Positions 50,801-59,302 of a DNA stretch of 64,000 nt are shown here, in pieces (the first letter of the stretch is position 1; every line of letters starts with the position of its first letter). Made by a program: the position numbers and the translations under genes. Under the pieces are notes generated by a model. It saw only the letters and a program-made list of their open reading frames with translations, ran no database searches and was not told where the DNA came from. The stretch is from NCBI RefSeq assembly GCF_000026365.1, contig NC_012996.1, positions 1,364,001 through 1,428,000 of the forward strand, read 5' to 3'. The DNA comes from Zygosaccharomyces rouxii (taxonomy: Eukaryota > Ascomycota > Saccharomycetes > Saccharomycetales > Saccharomycetaceae).

Positions 50801-53166
50801 ATGTGGTTGAAAATACAATAAGAACCATTGTCCCTGCTCTGCTGAAGGGTAATGAGAGTGAAGTTGTGGATGAAACCGGATTCTTGTTGGTTAGCTTTAC
50901 TACTGCATTGCAGCATGTCCCAAAACATAGGAGAGTCAGATTATATACCACATTGGTGGAAGCCTTGGATCCTAACAAAGCCATCTCATCATTTTTGGTA
51001 TTAATCTCCCAGCAATACTCTTCCTTCACAACAAATTTCAAGCTCGGTGAAGCTAGAGGTCTCGTTGAATTTACTAAATCCTTTATGGGCAATTTTGATG
51101 CTCTACAACAATTGAATGGATGGGCTGACTTCATCTCGCTTGCAAAGATTTTAATAGATGCCGAGAAGGATGAATCCAAGAAGAAAGAGTTCAAATTGCA
51201 TGCCCTATTTACCAATAGCATTGTTAACTTAACACACTCCGAGCTTTTGGTCTTAGTTCAAAATGGATTTACTTTCATGAATAAAGTGATAGAAGAAAGT
51301 GAGGTCGGCTACAGCGATGTTAGCAACAGTTTTAGAGTCGGGCTTTACTCTGCTCTGCTGGATCCAACCACTGATAAGACCTATGTGGATCAAGTCAAAT
51401 CTAGATTTGGTGTACTCTTAGAGAATGTTTTGGGTTTCATTAACAACGTCGAAAGTTTCTGCGGCTCATCATCTTCCGCTGATGGTGAAGACTCCTCCTC
51501 TGACAGTGAAATTTCGGAATCCAACTCGGAGATCAAGAGCGCTCTATTTACCATGTTGGCGCAAGTTTTGAATTTACTTCCTGTAGATAATTTCGTTACA
51601 GCAGTTCTTCCTCTATTGTCTTCTGCGAAGGACAGTGACATCCGTTATCACCTAACTTTGGTCATTAATACCAAATTCCAGTCTCAAAGTTTGGAAGTCG
51701 TCCCCACAAGTGAAAAAGTTATCGATACTTTATTAAAGAGAGTCGTACTTGAAAAGGATAATGTTAATGTCGCACAAGTCTCTTTAAACACTTTATCTTC
51801 TTTGATTAGTCAATTTGGCAAGAATTTGGATACCAACCTATTAAACAGATCTTTGGCACTGTCTACGGATAATCTAAAATCTAACCACTTGGAAGTGGTC
51901 ATTTCCTCTATTGCCGTGGTCACCAACTGTATTGAAGCACTTGGAATCAAATCCATCGCATTCTACTCCAAGATTGTTCCAGTATCTCTTCAACTATTCA
52001 ACAATGTCAACAAAGATGGTGCCGAAAGCTTGAAACAGCAATTGCAACTATCCGTTCTACTGCTGTTTGCATCTTTTGTCAAACACATCCCAAGTATTTT
52101 AATGTCAAACTTGAAAGATGTTTTACGCACTGTTTTCCTAGCAGATGAAGTGGAAACGACTGTTCGTCTATCTATAATCTCATTAATTGTGGAAAATGTG
52201 GATTTAAAGGAAATTCTAAGAGTATTACAAAAATTATGGGGAAGTGAACTTGCACAACTGAATGACTCCATTGCCATTTCACTCTTCTTAAGTACTCTAG
52301 AATCTACGGTAGAGGCAATTGATAAAAAATCTGCTACCGTCCAGTCTCCAATCTTCTTCAAATTATTATTGGAATTGTTGGAATACAGATCAATCTGTCA
52401 GTTTGATGTCAATACCATCAACCGTATTGAAGCTTCCGTCTTTGAAATTGCAAATGAATACGTTCTCAAATTGAACGACAAAGTGTTCAGACCATTGTTT
52501 GTGATCATGGTGAGATGGGCATTTGACGGTGAAGGTGTTGTTAACACTTCAATTAGCGGTAATGAGAGATTGATTAGTTTCTTCAAATTTTTCAACAAGC
52601 TACAAGAGAATTTGAAAGGTATCGTTACATCTTATTTCACTTACGTTTTGGAGCCAGTGGATCAACTGTTGAAAAAATTTGCCTCTGGTGAAGTGGTCAA
52701 TGTGAACTTGCGTCGTTTGACAATCAACTCACTAACGTCAACTTTCAAGTACGATAAGGACGAATACTGGAGGTCAACTTCAAGATTTGAATTGATTTGT
52801 TCATCACTAGTGAGCCAATTGTCTAACGTGGAGAGTGTCATTGGTAAATATTTGGTAAAATCAATCGCATCTCTAGCTGCCAACAATAACCGCGCGGAGG
52901 AACATAACAAGTTCATGCATAAGCTTCTAGTTGAGCACATGGAGGCAACATGCTCTTCCAATGAAAAGCTATGGACCGTGAGAACTTTGAAATTAATCTA
53001 CTCTAAGGTGGGTGAAAGCTGGTTGGTACTATTGCCACAACTCGTTCCTACGATCGCAGAACTACTAGAAGATGAAGACGAACAAGTGGAGAGAGAAGTC
53101 AGATCAGGACTTGTCAGAGTGGTAGAAAACGTTCTAGGTGAGCCATTTGATAGATATCTAGATTAG
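47854..53166 (+). CDS. UTP10: U3 snoRNP / small-subunit processome protein Utp10
   Basis: The protein has 1770 residues, matching yeast Utp10 (1769). The N-terminus MSSLRDQLAQVSGKNATLALDRKKRQKLHSASLLY is strongly conserved in the HEATR1/UTP10 family. The body is a long alpha-solenoid of HEAT-like repeats, and the C-terminal BP28CT region is present (about 1450-1600, DKVFRPLFVIMVRWAF and LLKKFASGEV). The end, LVPTIAELLEDEDEQVEREVR, is typical. It belongs to the t-UTP/UtpA subcomplex in the nucleolus, needed for pre-18S processing and Pol I transcription. No frameshift is seen over 5.3 kb. Confidence 0.97.
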   Translation: MSSLRDQLAQVSGKNATLALDRKKRQKLHSASLLYNPKTASTQDFDFIFENATNALNDLIEIEPKFAIFAKTLFSESSISIDRNIQTKEEVKNLDKAINAYLMLASSKWHLAPTLHATEWLVRRFQIHIHNTETLLLSTINYYQASVFKRILGIVKLPPLFHPLSSFVRSDRNPTHITIVKLFQDMDFLKLYTNYLGKCVRQGTTYTSQLLFSSCCFVNLIAYSNNDEERLNSLVPVVLEISAKLLASNSVDCQIAAHCIMVVLATALPLKKTIILAATETILSNVQSGAKKSALVTICKLFQTLKGQGNVDHLPDRLYKLFDEKFNITYLNEHLNKGDSPQCDKFVTSYLKALARYDYERLSSTILILKSIKLEKFELRLFITDLIHLSEVLSDKSQLIAVFEYLVPLNENLVLNCLKSLDISREIFEIRLTTSLFSNKGEVNESDIMHALSSEDASGKMAKVPSFKEFMDKHSALINTGNRSMLVESDVSFNKILSLFLEAVGNKYPPAQFLSSFFTTLEGRITFLLRILVSSSAPSALKLIALDNISKCINSIDKESNVFALVPCLVCALSDMSKNLRVGIKKLLSQISKRPSTKHYFMAKRLYGEDVDFPLLNPKDGELWLENFLNEYVIDDYKISNLIIPKKNEKVFLVFWSNQALFIPLPLPKMILLQNLNQRFGSPASYSSIFENFINGYLKDREHWESRCKNNKTSFNDFETAIVNLISPNEKNQFFIDFIVNALQSNYEQLASIVAQKLLKTFSTFRFEQQLKILQSILDTAALEEQSYDAVETLQSLPLTTELYGVILSQNRIQSDNEITELTKKRRRRSSTNKAALQKEGVTQIAETHLKKLTIILESLNLSKVPGSESLLSTLLSLLSDLETLEQDGGLPVLYAQETLASCMLNTINSIEKSNTPKPKHVKADVVVSAIRNSPSPQVQNKLLLVVGALASLDFETVLHSVMPIFTFMGAHSIRQDDEFTSHVVENTIRTIVPALLKGNESEVVDETGFLLVSFTTALQHVPKHRRVRLYTTLVEALDPNKAISSFLVLISQQYSSFTTNFKLGEARGLVEFTKSFMGNFDALQQLNGWADFISLAKILIDAEKDESKKKEFKLHALFTNSIVNLTHSELLVLVQNGFTFMNKVIEESEVGYSDVSNSFRVGLYSALLDPTTDKTYVDQVKSRFGVLLENVLGFINNVESFCGSSSSADGEDSSSDSEISESNSEIKSALFTMLAQVLNLLPVDNFVTAVLPLLSSAKDSDIRYHLTLVINTKFQSQSLEVVPTSEKVIDTLLKRVVLEKDNVNVAQVSLNTLSSLISQFGKNLDTNLLNRSLALSTDNLKSNHLEVVISSIAVVTNCIEALGIKSIAFYSKIVPVSLQLFNNVNKDGAESLKQQLQLSVLLLFASFVKHIPSILMSNLKDVLRTVFLADEVETTVRLSIISLIVENVDLKEILRVLQKLWGSELAQLNDSIAISLFLSTLESTVEAIDKKSATVQSPIFFKLLLELLEYRSICQFDVNTINRIEASVFEIANEYVLKLNDKVFRPLFVIMVRWAFDGEGVVNTSISGNERLISFFKFFNKLQENLKGIVTSYFTYVLEPVDQLLKKFASGEVVNVNLRRLTINSLTSTFKYDKDEYWRSTSRFELICSSLVSQLSNVESVIGKYLVKSIASLAANNNRAEEHNKFMHKLLVEHMEATCSSNEKLWTVRTLKLIYSKVGESWLVLLPQLVPTIAELLEDEDEQVEREVRSGLVRVVENVLGEPFDRYLD

Positions 53167-53238
53167 AGAAAAGAAAGTCTGGGTTTTCTGTCGCGCTGTA
53201 TAGATATATGCCAATATATGTTATGTATAATTTTGAAG

Positions 53239-53592
53239 CTAATCAACTTCCCAATCATCCATTTGCTGCTGTTGCTTGACGAAAATTGCACTACTCAGAG
53301 AGAAGATACGATCGTCATTACTAAATCCACGGTTATGAGAATCGTGACCCGCTGAGTGGTGATGCGACTTGTTGAACCCATCAAAACCTTTGATAATATT
53401 ACCACCATATGAGAACCTATTACCAGCAATGCCCGTATTGCTAGTTGTGTTATTGCCAGAGAAATATTCAGTTTCCGTATCGTAGATTTCTTGTTCTAAA
53501 CGTTCGAAATCATCCTCTAATTTATTCTTGGTAGCTATGGATTTCTTTAGTTCAGCTTTCAACTTCTCATATTCCTTCAAATTATCATCCAT
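53239..53592 (-). CDS. EAF6: NuA4/NuA3 acetyltransferase subunit Eaf6
   Basis: The protein has 117 residues. A coiled coil at the N-terminus (YEKLKAELKKSIATKNKLED) is followed by the family motif EQEIYDTETEYFSGNN, then GNIIKGFDGFNK, and an acidic/serine C-terminus with RIFSLSSAIF. Eaf6 is a small shared subunit of the NuA4 (H4/H2A) and NuA3 (H3) histone acetyltransferase complexes. It is convergent with UTP10 (72 bp between stops). In S. cerevisiae EAF6 is YJR082C while UTP10 is YJL109C, so a synteny junction lies between them. Confidence 0.93.
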   Translation of the reverse strand: MDDNLKEYEKLKAELKKSIATKNKLEDDFERLEQEIYDTETEYFSGNNTTSNTGIAGNRFSYGGNIIKGFDGFNKSHHHSAGHDSHNRGFSNDDRIFSLSSAIFVKQQQQMDDWEVD

Positions 53593-53792
53593 TCCTAATA
53601 GACTTGAGCAGTAGGAAGCATTAGCTGCGTCTTGATGGATTTTTTTATATGCCTGTAGCTCCTTTGTTATAGACCATTATGGCTTTCAGTCCTGCCTTCA
53701 GAAAAAGTGAAAAATTCATGTCAACAACATCATCTTTAAGTCAAGTCGAATGAACTAAAGCGAAAAAAAAGTAAGAAAAGTGGATACTCAAG

Positions 53793-55190
53793 ATGTCAAA
53801 TACTGGCAAAAAATGCGTTGTAATCCACAACGGTTCATGGCAGACCGTTGCAGGCTTTAGCAATCGAGAAACACCCCAATGTGTTATACCATCCAGCTAC
53901 ATACAAAGAGACGGTCAAAGAGAGGCTCAAATCTTTGGCACTTTTGAAATGTTAGATGAAACCCAAGAGAATGACCCTAATTCCAATGTCTACACTATTA
54001 TTGACTCAAGGGGATTGCCGTACAACTGGGAAGCGTTAGAATCGCAGTGGAGATACATCTACGAAAAGCAATTACAAATAGATCCCTCAGAACTACCACT
54101 GATAATAAGCGTACCTGCAAGCAGTTCAGAAGTCGATATGAAAATTGTACACAAATATTTTGAGCTGGCGTTCGAGAAATTAAGAGTCCCAACTCTGCAG
54201 ATCGTCGTCGAACCTCTAGCGATTGCGCTATCGATGAGTAAAAGTTCTGCCCTTGTGATTGATATCGGGGCTCGTGAATGTAAGATAACTCCAGTTATCG
54301 ACGGTACCGTAGTGAAAAGTGGTGTAATGAAATCCAAATTCGCCGGTGATTTCTTGGACTTCCAAGTGACAGAACTGTTAAAGGACAGACTTCCACCAGC
54401 TGAGTCAAGTTGCCAGATGTGGTACAACTCACAAACCTGGATCCAGCAGTTTAAAAACACCATGCTACAAGTGTGTGATAGAAATTTAGTGGAAGTACAA
54501 AGATTGCACGAGGAGCAATCGAATCAATTACAGCCCGTGGGATTTCAACAGTTTACTTCAAATTCATTGACCCAACCAAAGAACTTCTTGCTGAAAACAG
54601 CAAATGGAAGCAAGCAAACCATTTCAGTAGAACTAAAAGATTGCTTAAAATTACCCGAGTATCTTTTCCAGCCCCAATTGTCCAATAAAGATTTTCCCTC
54701 TAGCGATGGTCTCTGTGAATTGATGTCCAAGTCAATTAGAAAGACCGGTGCCACTGTTAGTTCACTAGGTACCCCAAGCGGCGGGGGTAATGGTGCATCT
54801 CTAACGCTGAATGAAAAAGGCGGAGCTTCTTCCGCGAGTATGGGAGGGACAACTAGTAAAAATGCAAACACTGCGACAAATGCATCTAATCCCACAAATG
54901 CACCTTCGAGCGGTATAAGTCCGGAACAAGTCTATTCGATTCTACTGACGAATGTGATAATAACTGGTTCTACATCTTTATTACAAGGAATGGAGCAGAG
55001 AATTGTCAATGAACTGTCCATCAGGTTTCCACAGTACAAGTTGACAACGTATGCCAATCAAATACTGATGGACCGCAAGATTCAGAGTTGGATTGCGATG
55101 AGCTCCATGTCGAATCTCCCAAGTTGGGAACTGGGTAAGTGGTTTTCGGCGTCAGACTACGAATTTGTCAAGAACTGTGCGAAAAGGTAA
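53793..55190 (+). CDS. ARP7: Actin-related protein Arp7 (SWI/SNF and RSC)
   Basis: The protein has 465 residues, close to yeast Arp7 (477). It has a diverged actin fold: CVVIHNGSWQTVAGFSN at the N-terminal phosphate-1 region, LPLIISVPASSS, ALVIDIGARECKITPVIDG (phosphate 2), and NQILMDRKIQSWIAMSSM at the C-terminus. A Gly/Ser/Thr/Asn-rich insert lies at about 320-375. Arp7 forms a heterodimer with Arp9 on the HSA domain of Snf2/Sth1 and regulates remodelling. GLN1 follows in the same direction, as in S. cerevisiae (YPR034W/YPR035W). Confidence 0.94.
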   Translation: MSNTGKKCVVIHNGSWQTVAGFSNRETPQCVIPSSYIQRDGQREAQIFGTFEMLDETQENDPNSNVYTIIDSRGLPYNWEALESQWRYIYEKQLQIDPSELPLIISVPASSSEVDMKIVHKYFELAFEKLRVPTLQIVVEPLAIALSMSKSSALVIDIGARECKITPVIDGTVVKSGVMKSKFAGDFLDFQVTELLKDRLPPAESSCQMWYNSQTWIQQFKNTMLQVCDRNLVEVQRLHEEQSNQLQPVGFQQFTSNSLTQPKNFLLKTANGSKQTISVELKDCLKLPEYLFQPQLSNKDFPSSDGLCELMSKSIRKTGATVSSLGTPSGGGNGASLTLNEKGGASSASMGGTTSKNANTATNASNPTNAPSSGISPEQVYSILLTNVIITGSTSLLQGMEQRIVNELSIRFPQYKLTTYANQILMDRKIQSWIAMSSMSNLPSWELGKWFSASDYEFVKNCAKR

Positions 55191-55213
55191 GAAGGAAACC
55201 GCCGATGCCATCC

Positions 55214-55647
55214 CACGTGCTTTTCACGTGTCATTCATCAACCTCATCGGTGCCATTACTCCGACGGAACAACTCCTTTTTTTCCGGTAAATCACGCAAA
55301 TTTGATAAGGGAAAAATGGCGGTTTAATTCGCCTAGAAAACTTCGTACAATCTAATAGAGAAATGCATGTTACTGATTGACTCATAAAGCTATGGTCACT
55401 TACCTTGTGATGATGATCTTCACTTACAACACTAGTGCTGCAAATAGTGGTACGTTGTAATATGTAGTAGTATAACGTACTAGATGTGCCTCTTAATAAG
55501 CCAAAAATACTACAGCACCGCGCCTGCTATCAGTATCAGTAATACGGGAAACTACATGGGGGAAATATCGTGTTTCCTGTTTCTACTCCTTCTAATTTCT
55601 TGATAAAAAAAAAAAAAAAAAAAAAAATGACCCAGAATGTATAAATA
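55214..55647 (+). promoter_or_regulatory. GLN1 promoter region: E-boxes, GATA, Gcn4 site, poly-A, TATA
   Basis: Within the 704 bp ARP7-GLN1 region there are two CACGTG boxes (55214-55219, 55225-55230), GATAAG (55304-55309; Gln3/Gat1-type), TGACTCA (55378-55384; perfect Gcn4 site), a run of 23 A (55605-55627) and TATAAATA (55640-55647), 248 bp upstream of the ATG. S. cerevisiae GLN1 responds to Gln3 and Gcn4, so the sites fit. A CT-rich leader follows the TATA box. Confidence 0.7.
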
Positions 55648-55894
55648 GGTTTGATTCATTCTACTACTTGGTTGTCATCTTTATCTTTCCGACTTCTTCT
55701 GCCTCTTCCTAATTTTGTATTATTATTTACCTCGATTAGTTGTTTCTTTTTGTGAAATTTTTTTTTCCTCTTTCTACGCCTCGAGAAGGTAATACATAAG
55801 AGAAGAAGAAGTACACACAAGAGTGTATAACAAGAACAAAGAACATCCCGTCAAACTACGACAGGGGTTTTGAGAATAACTAAAATAATACAAG

Positions 55895-57001
55895 ATGAGT
55901 GGTGTGGAGAAAACACAGATTTTACAAAAATATTTGGGACTAGACCAAAGAGGCAGCGTCATTGCTGAATACGTCTGGATTGACGGTACCGGTAACATCC
56001 GTTCCAAAGGTAGAACTTTGAACAAGAAGATCACTTCATTAGACCAGCTACCAGAATGGAATTTCGATGGTTCCTCCACTAATCAAGCTCCAGGTTATGA
56101 CTCAGATGTGTATTTGAAGCCAGTAGCGTTCTACCCAGACCCATTCAGAAGAGGTGACAACATTATTGTTCTAACCGAGTGTTGGAACAACGACGGTACC
56201 CCAAACAAATTCAACCACAGACACGAAGCTGCCAAGTTGTTTGCAGCTCACAAGAAGGAAGAAATTTGGTTCGGTCTTGAACAAGAATACACATTGTTCG
56301 ACGAATTCGATAACGTTTACGGATGGCCAAAGGGCGGTTTCCCAGCACCTCAAGGACCATACTACTGTGGTGTCGGTACCGGTAAAGTGCATGCACGTGA
56401 CGTGATCGAAGCTCACTACAGAGCATGTCTTCACGCAGGTATTGAAGTGAGTGGTATCAACGCCGAAGTTATGCCATCACAATGGGAGTTCCAAGTCGGC
56501 CCATGCGGAGGTATCAAGATGGGTGACCAATTATGGATGGCCCGTTATTTATTGAGCAGAGTTGCCGAAGAGTTTGCCGTTAAGGTCTCTCTACATCCAA
56601 AACCATTGAAGGGTGACTGGAACGGTGCTGGTTGTCACACTAACGTTTCTACAAAGAGCATGAGAGAAGCTGGCGGTATCAAATACATTGAACAAGCCAT
56701 CAGTGCCTTGAGTAAGAGACACAAGGAACATATCAAGTTATACGGTACTGATAACGACATGAGATTAACCGGTAGACACGAAACGGCTTCAGCATCCTCG
56801 TTTTCCAGTGGTGTTGCTAACAGAGGTGCTAGTATTAGGATTCCAAGAAGTGTTGCAAAGGAAGGATTCGGTTACTTTGAAGACCGTAGACCTGCTTCCA
56901 ACATCGATCCTTATTTGGTTACAGGTATTATTTGCGAAACCGTTTGTGGTTCAATTGATGACGCTAACATGACAAAGGAGTATGAAAGGGAATTCCAGTA
57001 A
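55895..57001 (+). CDS. GLN1: Glutamine synthetase (type II)
   Basis: The protein has 368 residues (yeast 370). The beta-grasp domain ([17 protein letters not shown]) and catalytic domain are intact: [61 protein letters not shown], and [20 protein letters not shown]. It makes glutamine from glutamate, ammonia and ATP in the cytosol as a decamer. Strong codon preference (AAG, GGT, GCT, TTG) suggests high expression. It is followed by a TATAA repeat and the convergent VMA13, in the order of S. cerevisiae YPR035W/YPR036W. Confidence 0.98.
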   Translation: MSGVEKTQILQKYLGLDQRGSVIAEYVWIDGTGNIRSKGRTLNKKITSLDQLPEWNFDGSSTNQAPGYDSDVYLKPVAFYPDPFRRGDNIIVLTECWNNDGTPNKFNHRHEAAKLFAAHKKEEIWFGLEQEYTLFDEFDNVYGWPKGGFPAPQGPYYCGVGTGKVHARDVIEAHYRACLHAGIEVSGINAEVMPSQWEFQVGPCGGIKMGDQLWMARYLLSRVAEEFAVKVSLHPKPLKGDWNGAGCHTNVSTKSMREAGGIKYIEQAISALSKRHKEHIKLYGTDNDMRLTGRHETASASSFSSGVANRGASIRIPRSVAKEGFGYFEDRRPASNIDPYLVTGIICETVCGSIDDANMTKEYEREFQ

Positions 57002-57040
57002 AATAGGAAAGACTGTACAACATTTTGATTAGTCTATTAA

Positions 57041-57065
57041 TATAATATAATATAATATAATATAA
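57041..57065 (+). repeat. TATAA pentanucleotide repeat at the GLN1 3' end
   Basis: Five tandem copies of TATAA start 40 bp after the GLN1 stop. Repeated TATATA-like sequence is the usual efficiency element of yeast polyadenylation, so this may serve GLN1 3' end formation as well as being a microsatellite. Confidence 0.65.
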
Positions 57066-57125
57066 CATAACATATAGTATAGTATAATATCTCTATTTTC
57101 TTTATTATTATTATTATCATTCTTA

Positions 57126-58535
57126 TTATTTAAAAGTATAACCGATAACAGCTTGTGTTGCCTTTAGAGCCTCGTACTTGACTCTTGAGTCAGGATGGTT
57201 CAGCAACTCCATAATGACAACTTTACCCTTCAATTCACCCAATACGTCCACACTTTCGGGTAGTAGATCAACAACGTGCGTGATGTCACTCAGGGCGACT
57301 TCAAGGATGGTTTTATGCTTTTTATCGTTGATTCCTTGTTCCTTGGCTTCGATTAACAGGTCGATCAATTGCTTGAACAATTTCCAGTGGTTCGATCTGA
57401 ATTTATCCACGTTTTCAGACCAGAATCCGTTATCGACATGCGATGGTGACCAACACAACAACTTGGAGTCAAGTTCGGCCAAGTATTCGTCGAATGACGT
57501 CAATTCCTGGTATTGCTGGTCAAGAATGTCCTTTAAGGTTGACATATCGTTTCTCAACTCATCATCAGAATATTTTCTCTCGCTCAATGATTGTAACACT
57601 GACAACGCATTACCCAATAACAACAAACTTCTAATGACATGTTTGTGGTTTTTGACTTGTGGTGAAACGCATTGTAGAATTATGGAGATGCATAATCTTG
57701 AGATTTTCTCTTTGATGGTCACTTTGACCAACTTCAGCAAGTTCAAAAAACTTGGTAAATACTGTACGGTCAATTCATGGGCGAATTTTGGTTCAAAAGT
57801 CAATAACCATATGACCAGCAGTGAGTAGTACTGTAGTTGGATCCCCAAATTGTTAGAATTGGTTGCCACGACCTTTGTTGCACTGTTTGAATTCAATGCT
57901 TGACCCACAACTGCAAATAATGTCGGTAAATATTTTTGCTGGGCCTGCCAAGCTATTGGTCTGTAAACTGGTAACGCCACTAGTTCTTGTAGTAATCTGA
58001 CACAGACGTAACAGGTGTCCTTCAAATCCAAATCGGTCAAGATCTGTAGGAAATTGTCATTGTTAACCAGTTGTTCCACTAAGGATTCATTTTGTAAAGT
58101 TGGTTGTATGAGTAAGGAAACCAAGTTGAAAGCCGAGATTAAAACGGTTTGGCGGTCACCTTGCAGCGAGACTTCAAACAATCCATTCACTCTATCGGGA
58201 TTCTCAACGAAAAACCTAATCAATTGATCGTTGTAGTCTGATGATGATAACATTTCGGCCAAGAGATTTTGAACAGCCTTTTTGGAATCCGCATTGGTTG
58301 AGGTTTGTAAAAGATGGATTAACGGATCAATTGTCGTCGCATCAATTTTGAAATTTGACTCTATCTGGAATCCAGGTTCATTGGCATGTTTGACTAGCAT
58401 GCTTTCAATCCACTTGGCGTTGGATGCATCGGGTTCACTTATCTCTGCAGATCTAGCGAGGGCGTCCCATGCCACACTACGTGAACGTATAGCATGGCGT
58501 ATGTCATTGAAGTGAGTACTGTCCAGAAGAATCAT
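57126..58535 (-). CDS. VMA13: V-ATPase subunit H, Vma13
   Basis: The protein has 469 residues (yeast 478). It is all-helical with ARM/HEAT-like repeats. Family signatures include SRSVAWDALARS near the N-terminus and the C-terminal segment LLCWSPSHVDNGFWSENVDKF, SNHWKLFKQLI, and HPDSRVKYEALKATQAVIGYTFK. Subunit H activates the assembled V-ATPase and inhibits free V1. A second V-ATPase gene, VMA10, lies in this window 43 kb away, without sign of common control. Neighbours GLN1 and ERV2/SPO24 agree with S. cerevisiae YPR035W-YPR037C. Confidence 0.96.
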   Translation of the reverse strand: MILLDSTHFNDIRHAIRSRSVAWDALARSAEISEPDASNAKWIESMLVKHANEPGFQIESNFKIDATTIDPLIHLLQTSTNADSKKAVQNLLAEMLSSSDYNDQLIRFFVENPDRVNGLFEVSLQGDRQTVLISAFNLVSLLIQPTLQNESLVEQLVNNDNFLQILTDLDLKDTCYVCVRLLQELVALPVYRPIAWQAQQKYLPTLFAVVGQALNSNSATKVVATNSNNLGIQLQYYSLLVIWLLTFEPKFAHELTVQYLPSFLNLLKLVKVTIKEKISRLCISIILQCVSPQVKNHKHVIRSLLLLGNALSVLQSLSERKYSDDELRNDMSTLKDILDQQYQELTSFDEYLAELDSKLLCWSPSHVDNGFWSENVDKFRSNHWKLFKQLIDLLIEAKEQGINDKKHKTILEVALSDITHVVDLLPESVDVLGELKGKVVIMELLNHPDSRVKYEALKATQAVIGYTFK

Positions 58536-58699
58536 TACTTGATTCCTTACACTTTACCCCTGTTTTGGTTGGCTGGTTATTCTCCTTTACCTTTAACAAT
58601 TATCCTTTCTCTGACCGTCTTAGAATTACTACTATACACGCCCTGCGTGCGGGTAACAAACTATACAGCATATATGATGAAGCTACAACAACGCCCGTC

Positions 58700-59302
58700 T
58701 CATCTACGGTACGCCCTCTCTTGGCCCACAAGAGTACCACCCGTCTCCTCCTCTTCTACTTCTTCATCGTCGTCGTAATCAAGTTTATTCTTCAGGTAGA
58801 AACCTTCCTGTTGACGATCTTGCCATTTGTCGAACTCTGCCTCTTCGTTCTGAGCGTCAGGTTGAGTGAACTCGCTGAACTTGTTGACTAAACTCTTGAG
58901 AATCCCACCGCCTTCGACACTTTTTTGTAGTTTATTGTGCCAATTCTGTAGAGAACTGCCAGGTTGCTTAGAGGCTGCATGTAGTTTCCACTGTTCTTCT
59001 AATTCTCTAAGATCCTTGCGGGCGATTTTCAACTCATGTTCCAGTTCGCTGATGTTTCTTTTCTTTGATGCTAACGCGTACAGTAGTTGTTCATGCTCAC
59101 GTTCATTATCGCTACCAGCATTGTCAGTATTAGACTGTTGTAAATCTAACGACAGATTGATACCTCCGTTTTTCCTTGGCGAATCTGTTTCTTGTGAAAG
59201 TCGTGGCTTCTCAGCAATGGATAACCTGTGCAGTTCCATCTTACGATTCCTCATTGGCGATGAGTTAGAGGACGATGTCGATGCAGATGAAGTGGCATCC
59301 AT
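58700..59302 (-). CDS. ACF4: Acf4-like protein (actin cytoskeleton-associated, DUF4048 type)
   Basis: The protein has 200 residues from the ATG at 59302. The N-terminus is Ser/Thr-rich, with the basic patch RNRKMELHRLS. A central coiled coil (about 70-110, ELEHELKIARKDLRELEEQW), a region with LQNWHNKLQKSVEGGGILKSLVNKFSEF and an acidic DDDEEVEEEE segment follow. I base the name on this helical region and on position: S. cerevisiae ACF4 (YJR083C) lies between EAF6 and CSN12. Acf4 is poorly known, linked to actin assembly in vitro, with a paralogue TDA11 after the duplication. Its 5' end overlaps the CSN12 frame by 86 bp if the first ATG of each is used. Confidence 0.7.
   Translation of the reverse strand: MDATSSASTSSSNSSPMRNRKMELHRLSIAEKPRLSQETDSPRKNGGINLSLDLQQSNTDNAGSDNEREHEQLLYALASKKRNISELEHELKIARKDLRELEEQWKLHAASKQPGSSLQNWHNKLQKSVEGGGILKSLVNKFSEFTQPDAQNEEAEFDKWQDRQQEGFYLKNKLDYDDDEEVEEEETGGTLVGQERAYRR

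Noticed and set aside
55405..55420. GTGATGATGA as a box C of a C/D snoRNA
   Set aside because: No CTGA box D follows within about 120 nt and no terminal stem forms.
58866..59216. Upstream extension of the CSN12 frame
   Set aside because: It is antisense to ACF4, Ser/Cys-rich like a reverse-strand shadow, and has no ATG that aligns with the family start.
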